Assembly (NCBI RefSeq): GCF_008764245.1
Contig: NZ_VTQV01000001.1
Span: 62,001 to 126,000, forward strand
DNA from: Bacillus subtilis
GTDB lineage: Bacteria; Bacillota; Bacilli; Bacillales; Bacillaceae_C
DNA: 64,000 bases
Direction: 5' to 3'
The notes under the pieces are model-generated. The model saw only the letters and a list, made by a program, of their open reading frames with translations. It searched no databases and was not told where the DNA came from. Of this stretch, positions 1-8,011 are shown piece after piece; positions within the stretch are counted from its first letter, which is position 1; each line of letters opens with the position of its first letter. Made by a program: the position numbers and the translations under genes.

Positions 1-12
1 CTCCTATCATTT

Positions 13-166
13 AAGAAAAGCATAAGCGCCCGTTTAGCGACGTACAAACTTTTTAGGGGCCTGACGAGATAAAGGAAACACGATGAACCCGAAGGGTGAA
101 TCGATGTTGACTTATCGTAGGAAGGCACCGAAAGTTTGCTAGTCGCTGGGCGCTGGAGCTAGATCC
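13..166 (+). repeat. Dispersed intergenic repeat, copy A
   Basis: This is a nearly complete copy of a roughly 155-bp element that recurs in the window (18418-18631, 29725-29879, 48581-48735, with variants at 6597-6721 and 18856-18997). It runs from an aagaaaag-type end, through gacttatcgtaggaaggc and gaaagtttgctagtcgctgg, to an end reading ctggagctagatcc. I see no ORF in it. It lies between the T-box terminator and the left edge, so it would be part of the untranslated leader of the downstream minus-strand gene. The function is unknown. Confidence 0.85.
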
Positions 167-204
167 AACATTAGCTAAAATTTATACTTTCCTATCCTGT
201 TATA

Positions 205-470
205 AAAAAATAGCCTCCTCATCCCTTGTAAGGGACGAGAAGACTATTTCCCGCGGTACCACCCGTATTAGCAATGAAAATTGCTCACTCTTTCCGTATC
301 GTGGAGGACCGCTTCCGTTTACTCATCAAAGAATTTCAACGCAAGAACTCTCGGGTGATTTTCGATTTCTACTTTTCCCAGGCTTACACCGTCCCTGGTT
401 CGCTAAATAAAGAGGTAGAAATGTACTCTCCCTGTCATCGTTTCATTATCCATTACAATATTATTACATC
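205..470 (-). promoter_or_regulatory. T-box riboswitch leader, presumed ileS
   Basis: On the minus strand the conserved T-box sequence (gggtggtaccgcggg, complement of 250-264) is followed by a terminator stem-loop at 210-248 ending in a U-rich run. Stem I lies upstream and carries an AGGGAGAGTA-like motif. T-box leaders bind uncharged tRNA and permit readthrough of an aminoacyl-tRNA synthetase or amino-acid gene. The candidate specifier is ATC (complement of 357-359), an isoleucine codon. Together with the position behind divIVA this points to ileS, which would lie beyond position 1. The specifier assignment is by eye. A short ORF at 274-477 on the other strand is a shadow of this RNA. Confidence 0.9.
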
Positions 471-500
471 ATTATAGAGGATATCTTTGTCATTCGTCAA
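471..500 (-). promoter_or_regulatory. Sigma-A-type promoter of the T-box transcript
   Basis: On the minus strand there is TTGACG (complement of 495-500), an 18-base spacer, and a perfect TATAAT (complement of 471-476). The -35 box overlaps the stop codon of divIVA. The position just ahead of stem I makes this the likely promoter for the leader and the synthetase gene. Confidence 0.65.
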
Positions 501-1012
501 TATTCACTTTCAGCTTCCTCTAATCCTTTTAATTCTGTTGTATCGACGTCATATTCCATCAATTTATCCCAATCATCATTGTCAATCAAATCCAATTGAG
601 CTTCAATCAACATTTTGAACCTTGTCCGAAATACTTTCGATTGTTTTTTTAATTCCTCAATCTCTAAAGCAATTTTACGAGCTTTGCTCAAAGATTCATT
701 GACAATTCGATCCGCATTTTTCTCCGCTTCACGAATAATCAATTTAGCTTCTTTTTGAGCATTCCCCTTCACTTCTTCAGCAGCCTCTTGAGCAACAACG
801 ATTGATTTATGCAATGTATCTTCAATGGTACTAAAATGTCCTAGACGTTCATTTGTACCTGCCAGTTTGTCTTCCAGTTCTTTCTTTTCACGTAAAATAA
901 TTTCAAATTCTTTAATAATCTGGTCAAGAAATGAATTGACCTCATCTTCATCATATCCACGCATTTTTCGACTAAATTCTTTATTATGTATGTCCACGGG
1001 CGTTAAAGCCAT
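497..1012 (-). CDS. divIVA: Cell-division / pole-targeting protein DivIVA
   Basis: 171 residues. DivIVA is a coiled-coil scaffold that binds negatively curved membrane at septa and poles and positions MinJ/MinCD and chromosome anchors. The N-terminal lipid-binding domain is clear (start MALTPVDIHNKEF, then RGYDEDEVNSFLDQ at about 18-31). It is followed by two long heptad-rich stretches (about 32-60 and 65-150) and an acidic tail. R18, beside the membrane-inserting position in B. subtilis, is kept, but position 17 is Met where B. subtilis has Phe. The ATG is preceded by GGAGGTGG at good spacing. It is the last gene of the ylm/sepF group and the usual neighbour of ileS. Confidence 0.95.
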   Translation of the reverse strand: MALTPVDIHNKEFSRKMRGYDEDEVNSFLDQIIKEFEIILREKKELEDKLAGTNERLGHFSTIEDTLHKSIVVAQEAAEEVKGNAQKEAKLIIREAEKNADRIVNESLSKARKIALEIEELKKQSKVFRTRFKMLIEAQLDLIDNDDWDKLMEYDVDTTELKGLEEAESEY

Positions 1013-1104
1013 TGTGACGCCACCTCCACTAATCTCCTACATAGCTATCTTTATTATACAAAGTTCGACGTAATTTAGCTAGAATCCTTTTACTTTTTTT
1101 TAGA

Positions 1105-1881
1105 TTATTTTAAAACACCTAATTTTACTCGTAGTTTATCCTTTTTTGTCATCCCAAGTATTTCTAGTAAAGTGCATCTTCCCAATCCTCTTACAGAGAC
1201 GACATCTCCTTGAGCACATTCAAAAGATGTTTGCTCGATGATCCCCCAATTTACCTTCGTCTTACCTTGTTGAATTAGAAGTTGTGCCTTGTTTCGAGAA
1301 ATTTGAAAAGCAGTTGCAGTCAGTGTATCTAAACGAAGTGAACTCATCGTAGTTTCTTTTTCTTTCCACTGTTCCTTTGGAGATAAGATCATAGCCAAAT
1401 CCTGTTTTTCAATCGATATTTTTGCCTTCCCGATTTGATTTAAATGGACACGGATATAATCTTCCATTGCAAGATCAGTTAAAAATTGAACTTGATCTTC
1501 ATGAATGATAATATCACCAAATTTTTCACGTTTTATTCCTAAGGACATAATGGATCCAAGAATCATCCTATGATCCAATTGGACAAACTTCTTTGGGTAG
1601 TTCATTTCATATAAGCCAATTTGGAAGTCTTCTACTGTTGGCTGATAATATTCAGGAAAAAGTAAAGCCCTTTTTCTTTCACATTGTTCTGTTCCGCCAA
1701 ATAATTGGTACTTTATTTCATTTTGCTCACCAATCATCGATCGCAAAATATATTGCTCGCGTGGATCTAAAAAGTCAGTTAGTTTAGGTGAATAGGTTTG
1801 ATCAACATATTCTCGCCAAGCGATGACTTGATCGATAAATTCCTTCTCCTCGGGACGAAAATGTTGATACACTTCAGACAT
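1105..1881 (-). CDS. ylmH: S4-domain RNA-binding protein YlmH
   Basis: 258 residues, the usual length. YlmH-family proteins carry an N-terminal globular region and a C-terminal S4 RNA-binding domain (about 180-245, with TATAFQISRNKAQLLIQQGK and a GDVVSVRGLG hairpin). Homologues bind ribosomes or tRNA-blocked large subunits and help rescue stalled translation; this comes from family knowledge, not from this sequence. The start has GGGAGGAAGG upstream. It sits between ylmG and divIVA, as in other bacilli. Confidence 0.92.
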   Translation of the reverse strand: MSEVYQHFRPEEKEFIDQVIAWREYVDQTYSPKLTDFLDPREQYILRSMIGEQNEIKYQLFGGTEQCERKRALLFPEYYQPTVEDFQIGLYEMNYPKKFVQLDHRMILGSIMSLGIKREKFGDIIIHEDQVQFLTDLAMEDYIRVHLNQIGKAKISIEKQDLAMILSPKEQWKEKETTMSSLRLDTLTATAFQISRNKAQLLIQQGKTKVNWGIIEQTSFECAQGDVVSVRGLGRCTLLEILGMTKKDKLRVKLGVLK

Positions 1882-1897
1882 ATTTTCCTTCCTCCCT

Positions 1898-2158
1898 TTA
1901 GAACCACAATGCTAATGAATGTACCCCTCTTGCCGCAAGGTTTAAAACAAAAAAGGCAGCTAATGGAGAGATATCAATCATACCAATAGGCGGGATAAAT
2001 CGCCGAAACGGCTCTAAATACGGTTCACAAATCCGAGCAAGAAATTGTCCAATTGAAGTTTCACGAGCATTAGGAAACCAGCTCATTAAAATATAGATAA
2101 TTAATGCCCATGAATAGATAGTAATAATTTGTGACACAATCCCAAAAACAAAATTCAT
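1898..2158 (-). CDS. ylmG: YggT-family membrane protein YlmG
   Basis: 86 residues with two hydrophobic segments (about 5-27 and 62-82) flanking the family motif region [21 protein letters not shown]. YggT/YlmG proteins are small integral membrane proteins linked to division-site or nucleoid organisation; the molecular role is not settled. The ribosome binding site lies inside the 3' end of sepF, whose stop is 3 bases upstream, so the two are probably translationally coupled. Confidence 0.9.
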   Translation of the reverse strand: MNFVFGIVSQIITIYSWALIIYILMSWFPNARETSIGQFLARICEPYLEPFRRFIPPIGMIDISPLAAFFVLNLAARGVHSLALWF

Positions 2159-2161
2159 TCC

Positions 2162-2602
2162 TTAATTCCACCTCGAATCATCAAAGTCATGCTCATTCAT
2201 CAGTTCTGATATATTCCCTGAAACTTCTACATTATCTGGTGTACATAAAAAGATATCATGGCCAACTCTTTGTATGTCACCACCTAAAGCATACACAGTT
2301 CCACTTAAAAAATCCACAATTCGTAAGGCCTGATCCCGATGAATACGTTGCAAATTAACAATCACGGCTTTCCGATTAACAAGATGGTCTGCCACCTCTT
2401 GTGCTTCCGCATAAACTCTTGGCTCAATTAGAATAACTTTTGAAGATTTTTTGGCACTTTGTAAGCTGACAACATTTTGCCTCCGATCTGCCGGCACACG
2501 TTGCTCTTCTTCAGGTGAGATGTCTTTTGAACTTTCTTCTTCCACATATTCGTATTCATCTTCAAGCATAAAGAAATTCTTAAATTTCGATTTTATTCCC
2601 AT
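2162..2602 (-). CDS. sepF: Cell-division protein SepF
   Basis: 146 residues. SepF binds the FtsZ C-terminal peptide and the membrane and aligns FtsZ filaments at the septum. The protein begins with an amphipathic membrane-anchor helix ([13 protein letters not shown]). An acidic linker follows (about 15-40), then the globular SepF domain (about 55-140) with the conserved stretch [20 protein letters not shown] and the [14 protein letters not shown] turn. Its place between ylmE and ylmG is the standard one. Confidence 0.95.
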   Translation of the reverse strand: MGIKSKFKNFFMLEDEYEYVEEESSKDISPEEEQRVPADRRQNVVSLQSAKKSSKVILIEPRVYAEAQEVADHLVNRKAVIVNLQRIHRDQALRIVDFLSGTVYALGGDIQRVGHDIFLCTPDNVEVSGNISELMNEHDFDDSRWN

Positions 2603-2621
2603 TTATTCGCCCTCCCTCTCG

Positions 2622-3293
2622 TTATTCTCCAACCAGAGCCGTGCCAATCCTAATATAGGTAGCACCTTCTTCAATTGCAATTTCAAAGTCATTAGACATT
2701 CCCATTGACAACTCTGTACATGGTGCATGGGGAAAATCAAGATGATGAATTTCCTCTTGTAATGCCTTCAAGTTTCGAAAACAATCGCGTATCACCATTT
2801 CATCTTCTGTAAGAGGCGCCATAGTCATAAGTCCGATTGTGCGAATATTAGGGTACATCTCTAATTCTTTGACAAAATCAATCGCTGCCTCTGGCTGAAT
2901 TCCATGCTTCGATTCCTCTTTAGACATATTGACTTGCACAAAACAGTTGATAGGTGAAATGGCACGTTTATTAATTTCCTTTGCTAGGGAATGCCTGTCC
3001 AAAGAATGGATATAGGAAACTTTGTCTAAAATATTCTTCACTTTTCGTGTTTGCAGACTTCCGATAAAATGCCATATTGGCCTGTTTCCTAACGTCTCCC
3101 ATTTAGAAAGCAGGCCATCATCCCGGTTTTCTCCTAAGTGCTGAATCCCTGCATCCAAAGCTTCAGCGGTCCTCTCATTCGACACATACTTTGTAACAGC
3201 AATCACTTTTACATCTTTAGGATCTCTATCCACTTTGGAACAAGTTTGCGCAATTCGTTTTTCTATAATAGATAATTTATCTTTTACTTTCAC
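2622..3293 (-). CDS. ylmE: PLP-binding protein YlmE (YggS/PROSC family)
   Basis: 223 residues with a GTG start preceded by AGGAG. This family is a single-domain PLP-binding TIM barrel without known catalysis; it buffers pyridoxal phosphate and affects amino- and keto-acid balance. The PLP lysine lies in the VIAVTKYVS segment (about 30-38). The [15 protein letters not shown] and [11 protein letters not shown] motifs and the C-terminal [18 protein letters not shown] phosphate-binding loop are all intact. In B. subtilis ylmD precedes it; here the preceding gene is ylmC. Confidence 0.93.
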   Translation of the reverse strand: MKVKDKLSIIEKRIAQTCSKVDRDPKDVKVIAVTKYVSNERTAEALDAGIQHLGENRDDGLLSKWETLGNRPIWHFIGSLQTRKVKNILDKVSYIHSLDRHSLAKEINKRAISPINCFVQVNMSKEESKHGIQPEAAIDFVKELEMYPNIRTIGLMTMAPLTEDEMVIRDCFRNLKALQEEIHHLDFPHAPCTELSMGMSNDFEIAIEEGATYIRIGTALVGE

Positions 3294-3397
3294 AAATCAA
3301 AACTCCTATTGATATTGATGTTTTTTCTTTTTAAATCGCGAAAAGAGATATTTTTATATAGTGTACCATAAAAGCCTCCAGGAGATAAGAAATATCA

Positions 3398-3670
3398 CTA
3401 TTTTGGTTTATCTAATTGTTGTTGCACATATTGATTCCCCTTATGTCTTACTAGAATCACATCTTCACCAATTTTCACAATCTGTTCCCAAGGAATAATC
3501 ACTTCCTCTTCTCTCCCTAAAAAACCAAAAAGTCGTGTTGAATTTCCAATGATGATCGTTTCGATTCTACCTGTATCCAAGTTGATTTCTATGTCTCCTA
3601 CATGTCCAAGTCTACGACCATCCGCAATATTAACCACGTCTTTCACTTGAAATTCCGAAATCCTTACCAT
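3398..3670 (-). CDS. ylmC: PRC-barrel sporulation protein YlmC/YmxH
   Basis: 90 residues, a single PRC-barrel domain with the family pattern VVNIADGRRLGHVGDIEIN (about 11-29) and a strand ending EEVIIPWEQIVKIGEDVILV. YlmC/YmxH proteins are small PRC-barrel proteins conserved in spore formers next to sigG; their biochemical role is unknown to me. The RBS is GGGGAGCC before ATG. A terminator for sigG lies upstream, so this gene probably has its own promoter in 3671-3790. Confidence 0.88.
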   Translation of the reverse strand: MVRISEFQVKDVVNIADGRRLGHVGDIEINLDTGRIETIIIGNSTRLFGFLGREEEVIIPWEQIVKIGEDVILVRHKGNQYVQQQLDKPK

Positions 3671-3790
3671 AATGGCTCCCCACCTCTTTGTTCAGCTCTT
3701 TATATATATGTATGCTCCAGTCAAATAGATATTGTCATTAAAGTTAGAAGTGAGCAACAAGGTAAAATATATTGTTTGCTATACAAGAAG

Positions 3791-3832
3791 AAAAGTCTGA
3801 CTCTAGAATCATTTGATTCAGAATCAGACTTT
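3791..3832 (-). terminator. Intrinsic terminator after sigG
   Basis: The arms aaagtctga and tcagacttt form a hairpin immediately 3' of sigG on the minus strand, followed by TTTTCTTCTT. It separates sigG from ylmC. Confidence 0.8.
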
Positions 3833-3841
3833 CGTTGCTTT

Positions 3842-4618
3842 TTACAAAATGTTTTTATTCATTTGTTTAATGGCAGCTTTTTCTAGCCGAGATACTTGGG
3901 CTTGAGAAATCCCGATTTCTTCTGCCACTTCCATTTGTGTTTTCCCTTGAAAAAAACGTTTGCGAATAATCATTTTTTCCCGATCATTCAATCTTTGCAG
4001 CCCGTCATGAAGCGCTATTTCTTCAATCCATGTACTGTCTTTATTTTTCTCATCACTTAATTGATCCATTACGAATATGGGATCGCCCCCATCATTATAA
4101 ATCGGCTCAAATAAGGAAACTGGATCTTGAATGGCATCCATTGCAAAAACTACTTCTTCATGTGGAATGTCTAATTCTTTGGCAATTTCTGCAGCTGTCG
4201 GTTCACGAGATGTTTTGGCCATTAATTTTTCACGTACATGTAAAGCCTTGTAGGCAATGTCCCGAAGAGATCGCGAAACCCTGATAGGGTTATTATCCCT
4301 TAAATATCTCCGTATTTCTCCGATAATCATCGGAACGGCATATGTAGAAAATCGGACATTTTGGCTTAAATCAAAATTATCGATTGACTTCATGAGTCCT
4401 ATACAGCCAACTTGAAACAGATCATCTACATATTCCCCCCTGTTATTAAAACGTTGAATCACACTTAATACAAGACGCAAATTACCATTCACTAATTTTT
4501 CTCGAGCTGATCGATCACCCTGCTGCATTTGCTTTAAAAGTTCCCGCATTTCTTCATTTTTTAGGACAGGGAGCTTCGAAGTATCCACACCGCATATGAC
4601 TACTTTATTTCGCTTCAA
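3842..4618 (-). CDS. sigG: RNA polymerase forespore sigma factor SigG
   Basis: 258 residues. Sigma-G directs late forespore transcription. Region 2 (LRLVLSVIQRFNNRGEYVDD, DLFQVGCIGLMKSIDNFD, then FSTYAVPMIIGEIRRYLRD) and the C-terminal region 4 helix-turn-helix (TQMEVAEEIGISQAQVSRLE) match SigG closely. The frame is open upstream to 4699, but I take the TTG at 4618: it has AAGGAGGG six bases upstream and gives the family N-terminus (LKRNKVVICGVDTSKLPVL) and a length near the 260 of B. subtilis. The 27 codons upstream would run across a probable promoter. Confidence 0.96.
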   Translation of the reverse strand: MKRNKVVICGVDTSKLPVLKNEEMRELLKQMQQGDRSAREKLVNGNLRLVLSVIQRFNNRGEYVDDLFQVGCIGLMKSIDNFDLSQNVRFSTYAVPMIIGEIRRYLRDNNPIRVSRSLRDIAYKALHVREKLMAKTSREPTAAEIAKELDIPHEEVVFAMDAIQDPVSLFEPIYNDGGDPIFVMDQLSDEKNKDSTWIEEIALHDGLQRLNDREKMIIRKRFFQGKTQMEVAEEIGISQAQVSRLEKAAIKQMNKNIL

Positions 4619-4654
4619 CTTTTTTCCCTCCTTGCAGGAGCTGATTACAAAATT

Positions 4655-4683
4655 CAGTATCTCCTCGGAAGGGAAATATATGC
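4655..4683 (-). promoter_or_regulatory. Candidate sigma-F/sigma-G promoter of sigG
   Basis: On the minus strand GCATA (complement of 4679-4683) and GATACTG (complement of 4655-4661) are separated by 17 bases, close to the GHATR / CATWHTA pattern of sigma-F/G promoters. It ends about 37 bases ahead of the sigG start. This fits the known autoregulation of sigG, but two positions of the -10 box deviate. Confidence 0.45.
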
Positions 4684-4791
4684 ATCCGCATTTTTTCAAA
4701 AAAGCTTGGACATGACTTTAATTCTTGTCTACTCTATCGTTATCCGCTCTTTTTTATTAAAAATATTTTTTTCATCCACTTTTTTAACTCC

Positions 4792-5511
4792 CTAAACCAT
4801 TTTATTAAATTCTCTTCGCAATCTTTTAATAATTCTTTTTTCAAGTCTTGAAATATAGGATTGAGATATTCCCAATTGGTCGGCTACATCCTTTTGGGTT
4901 TTTTCCATTCCTCCATTTAGACCAAATCTTAATTCCATAATTTGTTTTTCACGAGCAGAAAGTTTTTGTAAGGCAGTTAATAGTAGCTTTTTATCTACAT
5001 TGGCTTCCAAATCTTTTGTAATGATATCCTCTTCCGTACCAAGGACATCAGATAAAAGCAGTTCATTCCCATCCCAGTCAATATTTAAAGGCTCGTCAAA
5101 TGAGACCTCTGATCTTGTTTTATTATTTCTCCGCAAATACATCAAAATTTCATTTTCAATACAGCGTGAAGCATATGTAGCCAATTTTATTTTTTTCTCT
5201 GGGTTAAAGGTATTCACAGCTTTAATTAATCCAATGGTTCCTATACTAATAAGATCTTCAATATTAATCCCTGTATTTTCAAATTTCCGCGCAATATATA
5301 CAACTAAACGAAGATTTCTTTCGATTAACATCGATCTTGCTGTTTTGTCACCATGGGGAAGTTTTTCTAGTAAAACTTCTTCCTCATCTTTTGTTAAAGG
5401 AGGTGGTAATGCTTCACTTCCGCCAATATAAAATATTTCATCTGATTTCATACCTAATTTTGTTAAAAGCCGATACCAGTAATACTGAATCCGTAAGCGT
5501 AACTGTTTCAT
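4792..5511 (-). CDS. sigE: Pro-sigma-E, mother-cell sigma factor
   Basis: 239 residues, equal to B. subtilis SigE. Sigma-E is made as an inactive membrane-bound precursor and cleaved by SpoIIGA to start mother-cell gene expression. The pro-region is residues 1 to about 27 ([20 protein letters not shown]), followed by the processing context [17 protein letters not shown]. Regions 2 ([20 protein letters not shown]) and 4 ([20 protein letters not shown]) are intact. The frame is open 25 codons further, but ATG 5511 has AAAGGAGG upstream and gives the conserved N-terminus. The gene starts 20 bases after spoIIGA ends. Confidence 0.97.
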   Translation of the reverse strand: MKQLRLRIQYYWYRLLTKLGMKSDEIFYIGGSEALPPPLTKDEEEVLLEKLPHGDKTARSMLIERNLRLVVYIARKFENTGINIEDLISIGTIGLIKAVNTFNPEKKIKLATYASRCIENEILMYLRRNNKTRSEVSFDEPLNIDWDGNELLLSDVLGTEEDIITKDLEANVDKKLLLTALQKLSAREKQIMELRFGLNGGMEKTQKDVADQLGISQSYISRLEKRIIKRLRREFNKMV

Positions 5512-5531
5512 TCCTCTTCCTCCTTTAAAAA

Positions 5532-6458
5532 TTATGATGCGGAATTCATTGCGAAACCAGGGGCCATTTGTGGATGGAGAATACATTGAAATGTTCCATC
5601 CCCTGACAGTTGTTGAGTCGTAAACACAATAAGCACTTCCGTTTCAATCTCTCTCCCGCTCTCTTCTTGGATCACTACCTTTTCCGGCTTAAAAGCACAT
5701 AAGAGTTGATTGTTTTTTCCTAAAGATTTCGCCGGAATAAGTCTCATAATGTGAGTCCACTCTGTCGGCAAAAAAGTAGAAGAGGTGTAAAGGTCATTTT
5801 GAACATCTGCAACATTTTTTAGTTCCTCAGGAAAATTGCCCTGGACAGATTCAAGGGAGACGATCATAACAGGTTTTTTTGAGATAGGATCATATAATTG
5901 GTTCCCACTGTCAATAAGTCCTTTAAGCTTTAATTCAACTCCATTTATCAAAATATAGACATCATACAAGACATCATATTGAATGCTTGTCTTTGTTAAA
6001 TGTCCAATTCTATTTCTAGAAAAGAACCAAGCAATTGGAAAAGCCACGGCTACAGAAAGCCAACTAATCGGATCACCATATCCTCGTACACTTTCTATTG
6101 CAACTGAGTTTCTTAAATCCAAATGAAAGGATAAAAAGTAATGGGTGCCCATTAGAATGCCTCCCATTAGAAAGGTTGCAAAATAAAAAGTAAACAAGGA
6201 AGCCAAAAACATTGATAATCTTTTATAGCCAAATGTCACCCAAACCATTAATAGGGACAAACTCCACTTTATAAAAGGATGCATAACCCCTGTAGAGAGT
6301 GGCGTAATCGCCATTAAAATAATGCTTGATCCTATTAATCCACCTAATAATATTTTAAAAAGGGGGATCTTTCTTTTTAAATAAATAGATGTAGCCCATA
6401 AAAGGAAGCTGTCTATAAGAAAGTTTAACAGCCATATAATGTCTAGATAAACAACCAA
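5532..6458 (-). CDS. spoIIGA: Sporulation aspartic protease SpoIIGA (pro-sigma-E processing)
   Basis: 308 residues. SpoIIGA is a septum-localised aspartyl protease that activates pro-sigma-E after a SpoIIR signal from the forespore. The N-terminal half holds five hydrophobic membrane segments (within 1-150). The C-terminal half has the catalytic motif [11 protein letters not shown] with Asp at 183, the same number as the B. subtilis catalytic residue. The TTG start has GGAGGAGG at good spacing. It forms the spoIIG operon with sigE. Confidence 0.95.
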   Translation of the reverse strand: MVVYLDIIWLLNFLIDSFLLWATSIYLKRKIPLFKILLGGLIGSSIILMAITPLSTGVMHPFIKWSLSLLMVWVTFGYKRLSMFLASLFTFYFATFLMGGILMGTHYFLSFHLDLRNSVAIESVRGYGDPISWLSVAVAFPIAWFFSRNRIGHLTKTSIQYDVLYDVYILINGVELKLKGLIDSGNQLYDPISKKPVMIVSLESVQGNFPEELKNVADVQNDLYTSSTFLPTEWTHIMRLIPAKSLGKNNQLLCAFKPEKVVIQEESGREIETEVLIVFTTQQLSGDGTFQCILHPQMAPGFAMNSAS

Positions 6459-6507
6459 ATAAACCTCCTCCCTCTCCTATATCTTTCCTTCTCTTACATA
6501 TATATAG

Positions 6508-6540
6508 AGTATAGAACACAAATATTCTAGATTGTGTCAC
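6508..6540 (-). promoter_or_regulatory. Candidate spoIIG promoter with long spacer
   Basis: On the minus strand GTGACA (complement of 6535-6540) and TATACT (complement of 6508-6513) are 21 bases apart. B. subtilis spoIIG is known for an unusually long spacer (22 bp) and Spo0A activation. A TTGTCAAA sequence at 6587-6594 is one mismatch from a 0A box. This is read by eye only. Confidence 0.45.
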
Positions 6541-6596
6541 ATTCTGTAATGAAAAACTTGGAAGTTTTCGCTTGTTTAGCCGAAGTTTGTCAAAAT

Positions 6597-6721
6597 AAGA
6601 AAAGCGCAAGCGCCTTGATCGGCTCCGACACGCAAATGTTCTTGAACCTATGAAGGGTGCTTTTTCCCTTCATAGGTTCAGAAACATTTGACCTCGAGGG
6701 GGCTAGGCGATGAAGCTGGAC
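6597..6721 (+). repeat. Dispersed repeat variant D with 25-bp palindrome
   Basis: The ends match the dispersed element (aagaaaagcgcaagcgcc at the left, gggggctaggcg then gaagctggac at the right). The middle is replaced by two 25-base arms (6632-6656 and 6666-6690), complementary except at about two positions, with a 9-base loop. It sits between the ftsZ terminator and the spoIIGA promoter region. No ORF is seen. Confidence 0.75.
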
Positions 6722-6780
6722 ATCAACCGCGACATAAGCAAGCTATCAATAAGCAAAGATTTTATAGTGCGCTAAGCACC

Positions 6781-6812
6781 AAAAAACCAACCCTTGGAAA
6801 AGAGTTGGTTTA
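6781..6812 (-). terminator. Intrinsic terminator after ftsZ
   Basis: On the minus strand AAACCAACTC and a matching GGGTTGGTTT arm form a hairpin followed by T's, 14 bases past the ftsZ stop. It ends the ftsA-ftsZ transcript. Confidence 0.85.
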
Positions 6813-6825
6813 AACTTATAATCTA

Positions 6826-7974
6826 TTATCTTCTTCTATTTCTATTTCTTAAAAATGTTGGGATATCTAATGTATCTTCAACGGATTGGCCGGATTGGCC
6901 AGATTGCACTGGTTCACGATGCTCTTCTTTTTTTACTTCGTGAGCAGGTGCCTTTTCCTGCTGACTCACATTTGGTTTTAATTGTCCAAATGATGGTCTG
7001 GATTTTTTTGGTTGGGCAGCTGCTTCATCAAAACCTGTAGCAATTACTGTAACAACTATCTCATCTTTAAGATCCTCATTAATGACAGAACCAAAAATCA
7101 TATTGACTTCTTGATCTGAGGCGGAGGCCACTATATCGGCTGCTTCTTGAACCTCGTATAAACTTAAATTACTGCCACCAGAGATATTCATCAAAACCCC
7201 TTGCGCACCATCAATAGATGTTTCAAGCAATGGAGAAGAAATAGCTTTTTTCGCTGCTTCTGCTGCACGGCTTTCGCCTGATGCAACACCGATTCCCATT
7301 AGGGCCGAGCCTTTGTTTGTCATAATCGTTTTGACATCGGCGAAGTCCAAATTAATCAAACCGGGAACAGCGATCAAATCAGAGATACCCTGAACCCCTT
7401 GTCGCAGTACATTATCAGCCTCACGAAACGCTTCTAGCATTGGAGTGCTCTTGTCCACAATTTCTAATAAACGATCATTTGGAATCACGATCAAGGTGTC
7501 TACCGCTTCTTTCATTGTGCCAATTCCACCACTTGCCTGATTCGATCGCTTTCTACCTTCAAATGTGAAAGGTCTTGTGACAACTCCAACAGTTAAAGCA
7601 CCTATATCTTTGGCAATTTGCGCGATCACAGGTGCTGCTCCTGTACCAGTTCCCCCTCCCATTCCAGCTGTGACAAAGACCATATCCGCTCCTTTAAGAG
7701 CTTCTTCGATTTGCTCTTTACTTTCCTCGGCAGCCTTTTTACCAACTTCAGGATTAGCTCCAGCTCCTAGTCCTCTTGTAAGCTTCGCTCCAATTTGCAT
7801 TTTTATTTCAGCTTTTGATAGATTTAAAGCCTGTGAATCAGTGTTAACTGCGATAAATTCGACTCCTTGAACATCATGTTCAATCATTCTATTTACCGCA
7901 TTATTTCCACCTCCACCAACTCCAACTACTTTAATGGTTGCTAAAGAATCTAAATTAGTATCGAAATCTAACAT
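6826..7974 (-). CDS. ftsZ: Cell-division tubulin homologue FtsZ
   Basis: 382 residues, identical in length to B. subtilis FtsZ. FtsZ polymerises with GTP into the Z-ring. The glycine-rich [13 protein letters not shown] start, the tubulin signature [10 protein letters not shown] (about 106-115) and the T7 loop [11 protein letters not shown] are intact. The conserved C-terminal peptide [17 protein letters not shown] binds FtsA/SepF. The linker at about 315-365 is variable. I chose ATG 7974 because AGGAGG is eight bases upstream; the frame also has an upstream TTG at 7980 that is too close to it. Confidence 0.98.
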   Translation of the reverse strand: MLDFDTNLDSLATIKVVGVGGGGNNAVNRMIEHDVQGVEFIAVNTDSQALNLSKAEIKMQIGAKLTRGLGAGANPEVGKKAAEESKEQIEEALKGADMVFVTAGMGGGTGTGAAPVIAQIAKDIGALTVGVVTRPFTFEGRKRSNQASGGIGTMKEAVDTLIVIPNDRLLEIVDKSTPMLEAFREADNVLRQGVQGISDLIAVPGLINLDFADVKTIMTNKGSALMGIGVASGESRAAEAAKKAISSPLLETSIDGAQGVLMNISGGSNLSLYEVQEAADIVASASDQEVNMIFGSVINEDLKDEIVVTVIATGFDEAAAQPKKSRPSFGQLKPNVSQQEKAPAHEVKKEEHREPVQSGQSGQSVEDTLDIPTFLRNRNRRR

Positions 7975-8011
7975 TGGCAAGTCCTCCTATTTTGTTTAAT
8001 AACTGGGATGC

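Noticed and set aside
274-477. 67-codon plus-strand ORF at the left end
   Set aside because: It lies entirely within the T-box leader read on the other strand and has no RBS or protein-like features.
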